From Chara braunii (Eukaryota; Streptophyta; Charophyceae; Charales; Characeae), in the NCBI GenBank assembly GCA_003427395.1, contig BFEA01000551.1:82970-114492 (forward strand): a stretch of 31,523 bases of DNA, in the 5' to 3' direction. Below are positions 8,613 through 19,992 of the stretch, in pieces. The first letter of the stretch is position 1; every line of letters starts with the position of its first letter. A program made the position numbers and the translations under genes. Below the pieces are notes generated by a model. It saw only the letters and a program-made list of their open reading frames with translations. It did no database searches and was not told the DNA's origin.

Positions 8613-11597
8613 GATGTTTTTCCGCGCTCGCGCCTCCGGTTAGCGCAGATTTTAGCACTAATTTTGCTGTACACGTTCCTCGGCCTCCCGCGCCCGCAAG
8701 GGCGCCAACCCGACGTACATCCAAATTTGAAAGTCGCGGGCTTGGGCCGCGACAACGCCCGTGTCGAACCCGAATTCGGAAACGACAACACTCACCACAC
8801 TCAATCATAGCTTGCCCAGCCATAGCCACACACTCCGGGGAAGAAAGCTGACGCGCGCGCGCCAGGCCTCCAACGTGTTTTTACCAAGAGGAAAGAAGGC
8901 TGATATCATTGATGCACCAAGTGGGTTCTCGTGCCAAGGGGAGAAGAATTGCCGGCGAACACAGGACGTCGGATCCCGGTTCAGGAAACCAACTGGCTAG
9001 ACGACAACACAGNTCTCGACCGATTTTAAAGCCACACTCAAGTGTCGACGTCGTCTAATAGTGAGGGACTTCTGCACAACGCGGTGGCTGCGCCGCAGGA
9101 GGGACGAAGAACAAAGAACAGACAAACGAGACCAGCAGCTTGCTACAACAGGACACCCCAGAACGATCAGACTACTACAAGTGAGAGCTAACCAAAACTG
9201 AATTCCCCCCCACAACGATTTCACCCCTCCCCCTCCACCCATTCTCCACCCCCCCCTTTCTCTCGCCATATCACCGATCCTCTACGCATACCCCCCGCCC
9301 ACGACTCCAACAGAAGAATTGCTGACTGCCCCCCTGCTAATCGCCATCTAATCTTTCATTCGATTTCTTCCCCCCCACCCCCCTAAATCCCGAAGTCCAT
9401 CTCCCCGAGCCGCTGCCCTTTTTCCATTCTNGCTTATTACCCTCACCTCTTTCCACCCCTCCCTTCCCCCGATCCCTACCCTAGGCCCCGCTCTCGACCA
9501 CCCTCCCCCGACCACATACTCGAGTAAGAATCACCACTACCGAAATTCCGAATCTGCCCGTGTCATTCGTTCGATCCTCACCTCCCTCCCACTTCAGCCC
9601 ACACACATCTCTCCCCCCAACGCAATCGCGGCGCCCCCTACTCCCGGGAAGTACACCCCCGGATCATCCCTCTATCTCGATCCCATCTAGCTCCAACCCC
9701 TCCTTTCCCTACCCCACCACCTCCCTGACCCCCTCCCTAACACAAACACGTTCCCGCCTCGAGTCTACCCTGCTCCCTACCCGGCACCATAATACTACCA
9801 CACAACCCCCAACACAATTTCTACACCAACCCCCCCTTCCATCCCTCTCCCCATACTACTCTACTCCCACCACACCCTCACTTAGCTAACACCCCGATCT
9901 CAGCCCAACCCCAGACCCGACCCATTTCGACCTTGCCCCGACTCAAACCCTCCCCATACCGTACCCTCGTCAGTACCGTCGCGTTCCCTACCACCCCCCA
10001 TTACCATCCCTGGCGACTCTCCTCAACAGTATCCGACCGATTCCATCACATCCTGGCCCTTTCCAATCCCCATCCCGTCCCACCCGGCTCCCGTCCTGTT
10101 TCCATCCCGCTTCCACCTCGCCACTATCCAGCCTCCGGACACCACCCATCCCGATCCCCGCTCTCCACTATCCCCTCCCACCACGATTACATCCCACCTC
10201 CATCCCGATCCCACCCCAGCCCGTTTTCTACCCCGATTCTCATCCCGCTCCCATCTCGCCCTATCCCGATCCCACCCAACTCACATCCCACCCCTAACCC
10301 GATCCCAACCAGATCATACCACGATCCCATCCCGAACCAAGCAGTCTCTACCCTGCTCCCATACTGATCACACCTAGATCCTATACCACTCCCAACCCAC
10401 CCCCATCTCAAACCCAGCCACACACGGACCCGGCACACACCTAACTCCTACCCTTATCAAACATTTCTTCAACCCCTTCCCACACTGTCCAGCGATATTG
10501 GAACTATCCCATTATTAGCATTATCATTATTAGCCCACGATATTTACGGGCTCTCCTCTCCACCTCGCCTCCAATCCCACATCCGCTCCGCACATACAAC
10601 CTCACGCGTCATCTGCAGTATCCGGTCCGCGCCAGCCAGCTCACGCCCCGCCTTAGCACAGGTCGTCAAACCGCCCTTATCCTTCTCACCTTCAACCCTC
10701 GCCCCGCTCCGTACCTACATCCCGACGCGTCCACTTCAACCCCGCGCTAGCCAACTCACACTACACCTAAGTAAGCGTCGTCCAACTGCTCCAATCCCTC
10801 TCACCCCCAGCCCCAGTTCCATTCCGACATCGCACCCCGTCCACACTCCCGCCACTGAGCATTTCACTATCCCCCCGCTAAAGCCCTCCTCTCAGTCGAG
10901 TACCACTCTTCCCTCCACAACACCTGACCCGCCACCCCACCATCTCTCCTCTACAGATGCCCCCCTACCACTAAGTCATCAAGAACTCTTCCCCCCTATT
11001 CTCCACCAACCCACTACACACACAGCAGCTAACTCATCTCCGCCCCCTACCCTCCCTCCACAATCCTCCACATCATACATCCGAACCCATCCACCTCCTC
11101 CCCCATACCGCACACTGCACTCAACACACCCCCCCCCTTTTTTTTTTTTTTTTTTTTTTCTTCCACCCCAGTCCAACTGGCCAGAGCGTCGACCAAGCTA
11201 CGTAGGGAGATCGACACTAACATGTCTAACATTCACAAATCAGTAAGTTATTATGATCTGCACACATTAACACTAATATCACTTTAAAAATTCTTTTTTT
11301 ACCTTTATATCATTGTCCTTTTAAGGCTATTTACTCTTCTATTTCTTTAATAAGATTTATTTCATTCCACCACTGTTTCATATTATCACCTTTTCATTGC
11401 TATCAGAAACATCAGTAGCCCACAGTCAGCACTGGCTCTTCTCTCTGTTCCCTCCCCAACCCCTCGCCCACTCTATCGGACCTTCAATCTGACGCTCCAG
11501 CATCAGCTACCGGCCTGCGCCATCCAGTGCACACCCCTTACGAATACGTGACGTTCCCGTCCCGTTCCGCAGTACCAGACCAGGGACCCGCTGCAAG
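8613..11597 (+). promoter_or_regulatory. LINE-B 5' UTR with GC-rich start and C-rich tract
   Basis: It begins with the T-run and GCGCTCGCGCC motif shared with LINE-A and LINE-C. Two hairpins follow within 140 nt: GCGCCC-GCAA-GGGCGC at 8690-8705 (a GNRA-type loop) and GTCGCGG/CCGCGAC at 8733-8753. From about 9190 to 11137 the plus strand is very C-rich and G-poor. An AT-rich part (about 11230-11400) and about 200 nt of leader then precede ORF1. Open frames in this stretch are proline/serine/threonine-rich composition artefacts. Confidence 0.65.
9190..11159. repeat. Strand-asymmetric C-rich tract with degenerate CCCGATCCCA-type units, ending in C9-T22
   Basis: Nearly 2 kb with strong excess of C over G on the plus strand. 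Between about 10020 and 10440 it is made of degenerate 10-12-base units such as ATCCCGATCCCA. It ends with nine C (11129-11137) and 22 T (11138-11159). LINE-C has a much shorter C-rich part (about 21490-21660), so this copy may have expanded. Confidence 0.75.
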
Positions 11598-14057
11598 ATG
11601 GAAGGTATGGGAATTGAAATGCAAAATTGGCTTGCAGAACAAACAAGGACACCTCTTATCAAAACAACCAGACTCATTGACCAAGGAGGAAACAACAAAG
11701 AGGAAGTTGTAATCTACGAATGTCCTAAGGAACTCACATCCAAGCAGGAAGAGCTTCACAAAAAACATGCAGTCCTGTTTACATTTGCGAAGAAAAGTCA
11801 GGATCTGGACAGACAAGCAAAGCTGAGATGGATATGGGAAAAACTGAAGAGCTTGGAACCAATCCAAGGGACTGATCCCAAGGTCTCATTCCACCCAAGG
11901 TCAAGGAATGTAATCATGGTACTTTGCATGGAAGAGGCCCTTGCGTCATTCTTAAAGAACAAATGTTTCACCTGCAATTCATCGGTCGTCACAGTTCACC
12001 CCTGGAAACAGGCCACAAGCTACCAACAAACGCCATTCAGATACAGACAGGACCACCTCAAAAAGCACTTCTGGATCCAATTCGACAACGTACCAGAAGG
12101 CATGCACGGCAGTGTCAAAGAAAGAGTGAGGATGGAATACGGGCATTTCCAAGAATCACACTGGATTGTCGCNACCCCGGATTTTCTCACCCCTCACCAT
12201 AACCAAATGACAGTNGTGNTGGACATTGGGAANAGTCCTACGCCNTANACCCCCGAGGAGTGGTTCTTCTCGCACGAAAGCAAAGTTATCAGGATCACCG
12301 TGTCCAGCAAGGCCAATCCTCTGTGTTTCAAATGCAGACAGAGAGGGCATCTAGGGACAGATACCAACTGCCCCAAAGTAAGGGAAAACGCAAAGCCCAA
12401 GCTCCTCAAAACAGCCAACTTGCAGGAAGTGACGGACAAAAGGGGATATTGGTACGTCCCGGGCACCCAATACGCAGGTTGGGTGTTCAACGATAACCTG
12501 GACATACCAGATTGGGTCTGGATCTTAGACAGCGAACCAACACCCAGACCCGAGGTGTACCCACCGTTTGACAGCAGATGGCAAGCCATGAAAGTGGAAA
12601 GGAAATCCCCCAAATGTTTCACCAGGGATCCCGCTATAAACGTTGAGAGCTTAAAGCAAGAAATCTGGGAGAGAGATCTGCGCGCAGATCTGCAGTCGGT
12701 ACAAGAAATCACTGAAAAGAAATGGGTGGAAGTGGTCAGACAAAATCAGGAGGCGGAAAAGGGCAAAGGGGGACAGCAGAAACAGAAGATGTACTCTAGA
12801 AGAATGCAGAGGGGACAAACAAAAACAGGTCAAGGTCAAGGAACAGACACAGCAGAAGCCGGTCAAGAGGGGACAGCAACGACCCTCCCGCCTCTAGGAG
12901 GGTCAGCCAACCAAAACCCTGCAGTGGGGGGGAAAAGGAAACATCTCGAGGGAGCATTCGACAGGGAGGTCACGGATGAAGAACAGGAACAAGACGAGAC
13001 TGTGTACTATCCGTGGACGGGGCGCCAGGAGAGCGAGATCTTGAAATTCATCTAGAGATTTGAGAAGGAAAGACAGAACAAATATGATCTGCAGCTGATC
13101 TTGCACAAGGAAGAACAAAAATACAGACAAACAATGGCTGCCTCAAACCCCTCCCAATCAATTCCCCTCTCGGAGAATCCATTCACCCCTCTAGAAAGAG
13201 AAGAACTGGTTGCTTTCCTTGCAGAGAAATACAGCGCAACGAAGGAGAACCCGGAGATGGAAATAGACGAAGGGAATGGAGACAGCGTGAAGAAGAATCT
13301 GCACTTCAAGAGCACGAAACTACCAAACCAGAAGCTTACAGCCACCACAGGTGGACAAAAGGATCAACGGGGGCAGACAGATCCCAGCGAAGAAAACGAC
13401 ACAACAGCACTGTTGGTCATCCAAGCAGAGTCCCTCTTTGCACAATGTGAAAGACTCACCGACCTGAACAGGGAAATGACTCTGCGCACGGTTACAATAC
13501 AGGACCTGCACCTCAAGGCTCATGAGGGGTTTTGGGAAAGAGCGAAAAAGGAAGCAAGCATGCTCCTACCCGCTCGAGCAGTAATCCCCATCCAATTCGA
13601 CCCAGTGGGGGAGGAATGGAACGTGGCTGTATGCACCGACCTCTCAGTTCCTAGGCTGCAAATGGGGCAAAAGCAAGGGGATGTCCTGAAGAAGCTCAGC
13701 AAGGGAAAGGTGCCAGAGGTCCTGGGACTGGCAGGCAAATCACCAGATGAAGAGGAAATCAGCAAAATGGAAACATCCGGGGAAACGGAAGGGAAAGACC
13801 GAAGTATGTACGTCGCAAGACCGCTCCTGGTCCATTTCGATCAGGAGACAAAACTCGCTGAAGGCATGCAATGGAAGCCCTGGTGGTGGATGACTGCACT
13901 ACCCATCACAGCCTTAGGAAATGAAACAAACATGACACACAATGCAGCAGCACTAGCAACGCTAGTAGAGGCTAGAGTCCTAACAATGGCAGAGAAGGAA
14001 CTGCGGTCCCACCTCACCCCATTGGAGGACGTGTCAGAAAGCAGTTCGTCCATCTAA
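11598..14057 (+). pseudogene. LINE-B ORF1, Gag-like RNA-binding protein, one in-frame stop
   Basis: About 819 codons in one frame from the ATG at 11598, with a single TAG at 13053-13055. The codon aligns with a glutamate in LINE-A ORF1, so GAG to TAG is likely. Order: conserved N-terminal region (about 38-240), zinc knuckle C243-X2-C246-X4-H251-X6-C258, the YAGWVFNDNLDIPDWVW segment, the PPFDSRW motif, and a charged linker. Then come a conserved IPLSENPFTPLEREEL segment, a coiled-coil-like stretch (LFAQCERLTDLNREMTLRT), and a C-terminal region with EWNVAV and MQWKPWWWMTALPITALG. The parts downstream of the stop match LINE-A and LINE-C equally well, which shows the two open halves are one ancient protein. 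Several N calls fall around 12173-12249. Confidence 0.9.
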
Positions 14058-14097
14058 AATCCCTCAAACAAACCAAACCATGTACCGCATCCTTTGA

Positions 14098-17000
14098 ACA
14101 ATTAAAACTAGAAGGGGGGATTTAATTATCCAATCATGGAATGTCAGAGGACTGACAACAATCCTTTCCAATCCAGAAAAATGGCACTGCCTTCTAACCA
14201 CGACAGGGTGGAACAGCCCGAACCCCCCAGACTTACTGTGCATTCAAGAGACGCATCTAACCAATTCACAGACGCACAAAGCAATAGAAAACGAGTTCTG
14301 CAGAAGAATAAGAAACTGCGCTTCTATAGTAACAGCATACAGCCCCCAACCGTCTTCAGCAGGAGTGCTAATACTCACACATAGTAACATGGAAGCCTCA
14401 CACTTTCTACGGATCAACTCCACTTCAGCCGACCAAACAAAGGGAAAATGGGCCAAATTAGAGATAACATACAGAGGGGAGGACCTCACAGTCATAAATA
14501 TCTATGCCCCCAACTCTTCAACGGAGAGAATGGATTTCTTGGAAGAAGTCAAGGGCCTCTACCAACAACAGTCCCACACAATAGTAGTGGGAGATTGGAA
14601 TACAGTACAAAATCCACAACTAGATAGGATATCATGGGCAGAAGAAACCTCCCAAGACCCAGCAGCAACAGCTCTAGCGCAACTTACAATAGAAAATGAT
14701 CTTATAGATCCTTATAGGATGCTCAACCCGAATAAAAAGGACTATACTTGTATCAGAAAAACAACCCAAGGTAGAACATCCTTCTCGAGAATCGACTTCT
14801 TCCTCATATCACAGTCACTAGAAGGGGCAGTCATAGATAGTTCTATAGGAAGGCTTCCATACTATGCAGGGTTCGATCACAACCCTATAGCCATCAATTT
14901 AGCACTCACCTTAGACAACTCCCCAGGGAAGAGCTTTTTCAAAGTGAACACATCACTCCTCAATATGAGCACATTCAAGCAGGGGATCCAAACTAAGTGG
15001 AAAGAAATTAAAGAAGACTTCAGGGAAGGGCAAATCCTAAATGACCTACCGTCGGCAATCCGAAGCCTAAGGGACTGGGCAAGCCTCTTCTCGAGGAAGG
15101 AGGCCAGGAGGAGGAAAGCAAGGCAAGAAAGTCTTGAAGCGATGGTAGAACTCGCAAAATTCAACCTCATTGCCAACCCAGGAGTACCATTATACGAGCA
15201 GTTCTTAGAGGAGGCCAGAACAGAACTCAGGCAATGGGCAGAGTGGAAAAGGCAAGGTCTAGCCATCAGAGCAAGGGTAAAGGATTGGGAAAGCAATGAA
15301 GCTATGACGAAATATTTTTTTCAGAAGATCAAGTCAAATCACAGGAACAGCAGGATTCATAGCCTCAAGGATTCCCAAGACAACCAGCAGACTTCACAAG
15401 AAGGAATGTTAAAAGTGGTTGCAGATTTCTATCAAAGTCTTTACACATCCAAAACCAGTCCGGAAGAAAGCAACAACACACAGAAAGCCAGAGAAAAATT
15501 CATGAAACACCTGGACAAAAGTCTCAAACAAGAGGCCATAGACTATTTGGACAAGGAAATCACAAAGGACGAACTCTATGAGGCCCTTGTGAGCATGCAA
15601 CCGAACAAAACCCCCGGGTTAGACGGACTGCCAAAGGAATTTTGGCAGGCCAACTGGCATCTAATGGGAGACACAGTTACATCATTCTTCCTAGAAGCCT
15701 TTGACAAGGGATCTCTTGGGAAAGAGGTCAGCACGGGAGTAGTCACACTCCTATATAAAAAGGGGGAAAGAGCAGACATAAGAAATTATAGGCCTATAAC
15801 CCTCCTTCCGGTAGTCTACAAAATACTGGCCAAAACCCTAGCTAACAGAATAAGGAATGTCACGGACAAATGCTTCCATCTAGACCAAACAGGGTTCATA
15901 CCGGGAAGATACATCTTGGACAATGTGGTCTGCCTAAATGAAGCTACTAAAATCATAAAAGATAAAAAATTACAAGCAGCCATACTGTTCTTCGACTTCG
16001 AAAAAGCTTATGACCAGGTCAACTGGGACTTCTTGCAGCTAAGCATGAAAAAAATGGGAGTAGGACCAAACTTCAGAAAATGGATAAAGGTGCTATATGG
16101 GGATGCCCAAGGGATGATACAAGTCAACGGTCATCTTTCATAAAAATACAAAATGACAACATCCGTGAGACAAGGGGACCCGCTGGCAGCCCCGATCTTC
16201 CTCTTTGTGATGGAAGCAATAGCCGCCTTTCTCCGCAAGGACCCATCTATAGAAAGACTCTCGGCAGAGTATGATGGGAGACCTCTAACTATTCCCACAG
16301 TGATGTTGTTCGCAGACGACCTGACCGTTCTTATCAGAGCATCGGATTCGTCCTTTCTCGCACTCACAAAAGCAATGCAGGCATTTCAGCTAGCCTCAGA
16401 AATGAAGATAAACTGGAATAAAACAGTGGGTTGGTGGCTATCCGCTTCCGACCCCCCACAACAAACCCAAGAGACCCGGGGCCTACAATGGATGGATTCT
16501 CAGCAACCTGTGCGTTTCTTGGGCATCCAAGTATCAGAGCACGGAGTCGGCGAGGCCTTCAGGCACCAGCCTCCTCTTCAAGATGGCCAATAAACTGACA
16601 GGATGGCAGACAACATGCGTGTCACTCATGGGAAGGGTCCTAGTGCTTAACACCTCAATTTTATCTACAGGATGGTATGTGGCCGCACTCTGGAATCCAC
16701 CCCCAGATTTCTTTACCAACTTCAAAAAGAAACTTGGGGCTTACCTCTGGACGGGGAACGCGGATAAAGAAAAGTACATCTCCAAAGTGGCTTGGAAATA
16801 TGTTACCAGGCCCAAAGCACAAGGAGGCTTGGGCTTATTGAACCCAGTCTCACAATTCCAGGCACTACAGCCTAAATGGATAATCAAACTGCTCTTCAAC
16901 AGAGAACTCCCATGGCACAACATGGCCCTACATCAGATCCGCAATTTAGTCCCGTTCAAAGTGGACCCGAAAATAGAAGGCTACCACTGGATACTCAACC

Positions 17001-18526
17001 CTGCATGGAACCCAGCACGAAAGGATAGNAGAAGNCAGATGGAAGGAAAGGATCCACCCAGTAACCACTGGACCTCCTTGATAAAACACTGGAGAGACTG
17101 TTTCCCTCAGAAAATAAGAACACCACAAATTAGAGAGGAAGTGTTGAGACAATCTTTATTCGGAAACCCCCTCTTAAAAGACCAAAACCACAAACCCTGG
17201 ACTCTGAATTCTAAAGGTAAACATTGGAGGAAGTGGATGGGGAATGGGGTTTGGAAGGTGGAGCACTTATGGAACAACGAAAAGANCAGATGNAACACNG
17301 CTCAAGAATTGAGAACCAAACTCAAAGGAGTCCACAGCTTAAAAGACCATTTAGAAAGGATGTTAGAAAGCATCCCTTTGAGATGGGAACTGCTCTTAAA
17401 ATCCAAGCCCAAATGGAGAGCAGGAGATTGGGCTACAAAAAAGGGACCAAACCCCCCACTCGTGGGATACAAGTTGATTAAACTGCTCGACACAGAAGAA
17501 GGGAAGGCAGAGTTTGAATCCTTTGAGCTAATTGACACACACAAAACCTGGGTAAAACCCGGAAAGACAATAGAACAAAGATTATCAATCGAACTCAAAG
17601 ACCTAAGAAAACTCAGAATCTGTTCACCCAAAACTAACCGCAAAAGGACCCTTAACCACGAACAGGGGCAAGGGGAAATCTGGATCTTTAGGCCAGACCA
17701 GGACATTAAAGACCTTGAAATGGACCCAGCAGAATGGGGTTGGTACATCCCAGGTAGCGTCGGAAGAGCTAAAAAGCTCACACCAATTTACGACTACGAA
17801 GCCAAGGTGGGTTATAGACTAAGAAACAAAACGAAGGACCCCCAACAAATAATAACAGATAGATGGAAGAAGAACTTGGGAGAAAATGCAGGATGGACAA
17901 GCAGAATCCCATGGAGCAAGTACACTAGTATAAGGCCAGCAAGAATCAGTAGCTTACAATGGCTCATACTATACTGGGCGGTACCGGTCAACCAATGGTT
18001 GAGCAAAAGAAGAAAACAAGAGGATCCCCAACAACAATCTGCGTGGTGCAAAGTGTGCAACGAAGACNTGGAAGAGTCATTGACNNANTGCCTCATTCTN
18101 TGTCAACGTGCACAAGAACTATGGGACAGAACAAACGCACTCTGGGCCAAATTAACAGGTCACACCTTTCCCTCCAACAAGGTTTACCTATTGGCGGGGA
18201 GGATTGTNGACAATGANTTGGAAGAAGNGGAAACATCTTTAGCGGACCTGTGGANGAGAGCGACCCTCTGGGTAATATGGAAAGCGAGATGCAAGGGCAC
18301 GTTAGACAATCAATTTCCCAGCCTGGAGGAGAGGTGGGTGGAAGTTAAGACCATAATACAAACAGAGATAAGGGCCCGGTGGAGTAGAGAACAAAAAGAA
18401 CAACAGAAAATACTGCAACCAGAGAAGCGAGAGATGAGTCAGAAAAAATTCGAGAGAATCTGGCTTATCGGAAATGGCATTGCAAAAATAGAGAAGGGCT
18501 GTCTACATTTCAAAAACTGGGATTAA
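14098..18526 (+). pseudogene. LINE-B ORF2, AP endonuclease plus reverse transcriptase plus C-terminal CCHC, one stop and one frameshift
   Basis: Endonuclease motifs in order: QSWNVRGL (about 14131), CIQETHLT, AGVLILTH, VVGDWN, FSRIDFFLIS and GFDHNPI, with all the expected acidic and histidine residues present. Reverse transcriptase motifs: PGLDGLPKEFW, NYRPITLLPVVYKILAK, FIPGRYILDN, FFDFEKAYDQ (motif A), RQGDPL (motif B, from about 16168), FADD (motif C, 16309-16320) and FLGI. The C-terminal region ends in a zinc-finger-like C (18047) X2 C (18056), a site compatible with H (18086, N-containing codon), and C (18101). I see no RNase H domain. Defects: TAA at 16141-16143, where LINE-D has a glutamate, and a frameshift between about 16530 and 16585. 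The frame opens after a TGA at 14095-14097 and has no ATG before the endonuclease. Confidence 0.92.
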
Positions 18527-19870
18527 CAAATTAAAGGGAAGAGAAGATACNNAAACNTACCATTCAGCGGAACAGAANCGGGCATAGACCTTCAATCCGT
18601 GCACCCCCCTCCTCCATATACCCTCCCCAGATAACTTCTTACCACCGCTCCNCCCNACTAATATCNCCAACCNGCGACGAGGGACAGATAAGGATGGCGC
18701 CACTACGAGTCATCTGCAAGAGAAGAAGAGGCAGAATCCCTGACGGACAGACTAACCGCCGAGAGAAGAAGTGGGCACAGAGGAAGACCCCGTTACAAGT
18801 CGAAACTCTTGGCAGAGGGCAGGGACAGAAGTACTTGGCCAGCAGAAGGTGGAGTTCAGCAAGACAAAGCCAGAGGAAGCCCCATCAAGAGGAGGAGTAC
18901 GGAAGAGGAAAAAAAGGGAAAGGACACCGGCAGTGCAAACCGTGAGGAAAGAGTAAAAGCAGAATAAGCTAACAGCAAACCCTTCAGAAGACTAGACGGC
19001 AAATCAGAAATCTTCTGCCAATGGAGAAACGTTAAACTCTAAGGACGGAACAATCCAGAGACAGAGCAGGGGCCACTAGCTAAATTCTAGCAGATCTGGN
19101 CGGTAACTGACAAAGTGGCATGACAGATTGGGCAAGTTCTACGATGGAAAGATCGGCATAATCTGGTCAAGTCGGCATCCCAGCAGAATTCCCAGAGAAC
19201 TGATTGCTGAACAATGGACGTAATCCAACGACACGACAAAGGAATGCTGGACAGCNGAGCGCNGAGTATGAGCGAAGTACCCCCAGATCAGAAGTCTAAA
19301 GANAAAATGGTCGGACTCGGACCACCACAATTGGGGAGTAGCAGCCGGGGTCTGGTAAAACGGAAGGCGGGAGCAAGGGAGGAGAGGTTCAAAAAGGACT
19401 TCCCCAAATGAGGAATGGGGTACAGATTTCAAGTCTCAAAAGAAGGAAGAAGGCCTAATGGGTGATGGGATATGACGACGTAGGAGCAAAACTGAGGAAA
19501 GGAAAAACATAGGTAAAAAGAAATAACAGGCGGACTAGTGGAAGGGAAACAAGGAAAAGGACGTTGGTGACCCACGGGCAGGGCTGAGGAGGGGGAAACA
19601 CAGGCAAGTAGAGTCAATGGGCGATTTCTTTCTAGGTGGACAGAGTTGGTCTTCCAGGTCTGAGAGGAAAGAGAGAGCCAAGGCAAGCTGACAGTCAATC
19701 CTCCACCTATGGTGGAGTAATCAATGCTGCTCAGGGGTCCTCCGGCCAAACGGGAGGGAGCGTGTGTTTTTGCGGTTAATGTAATGTATTTTTTGACTTG
19801 CCGGTGGAATAGGAACCGGACTGACGCTCCCCAGAATAGAAGGAGCCAGGACCGTAATGCCCTGCTTTCT

Positions 19871-19871
<1 letters not shown>
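18527..19871 (+). other. LINE-B 3' UTR
   Basis: About 1.35 kb with no convincing protein. Short open frames are arginine/lysine-rich and not shared with LINE-D. The last ~95 nt (from about 19775) match the LINE-D 3' end closely and contain two stem-loops. This is the likely site where the reverse transcriptase recognises its RNA. Single N calls are frequent in 18541-18680. Confidence 0.8.
19801..19846 (+). promoter_or_regulatory. LINE-B 3'-terminal paired stem-loops
   Basis: Stem 1 is CCGGT (19801-19805) with ACCGG (19815-19819). Stem 2 is GCTCC (19826-19830) with GGAGC (19842-19846). LINE-D has the same two stems, with differences that still pair as G-U wobbles. Some LINE families need such 3' stem-loops for template recognition; the role here is inferred. 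Confidence 0.7.

Positions 19872-19905
<34 letters not shown>
19872..19905 (+). other. LINE-B poly(A) tail (A34)
   Basis: Thirty-four uninterrupted A residues mark the 3' end of the retroposed copy, followed by one G and the right target-site duplication. Confidence 0.97.
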
Positions 19906-19906
<1 letters not shown>

Positions 19907-19921
19907 CAATACTGATCCTGA
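19907..19921. repeat. Right target-site duplication of LINE-B (CAATACTGATCCTGA)
   Basis: Perfect 15-bp match to 8598-8612. Only about 70 bp of pre-existing DNA lies between this copy and the 5' end of LINE-C. Confidence 0.93.
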
Positions 19922-19992
19922 AACTGAAATACTGGAGGCTTTCTGCCTTTCCGAGTATTGTGGTCATGGCCAAAATCAATATTCCAATTTTT

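Larger units (their letters stand above)
8613..19905 (+). mobile_element. LINE-B, full-length L1-like retrotransposon of about 11.3 kb
   Basis: This copy is complete from its 5' motif to A34 and bounded by a perfect 15-bp target-site duplication. Order: 5' UTR 8613-11597, ORF1 11598-14057, ORF2 about 14098-18526, 3' UTR 18527-19871, poly(A) 19872-19905. It is no longer coding-competent: one nonsense codon in ORF1, and one nonsense codon plus one frameshift in ORF2. The size is large for a LINE (many L1-type elements are 5-8 kb), owing to the long UTRs and long ORF1. One non-A base (G, 19906) lies between the A-tail and the duplication. Confidence 0.93.

Noticed and set aside
8613-8760. HDV-like or hammerhead ribozyme at the LINE 5' end
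   Set aside because: GC-rich hairpins are present, but I could not fit the conserved cores of either ribozyme by eye. Left as a test, not a call.
9560-10367. Proline/serine-rich open frames in the C-rich tract
   Set aside because: Composition artefact of G-poor DNA inside the LINE-B 5' UTR; stop codons are rare there by chance.
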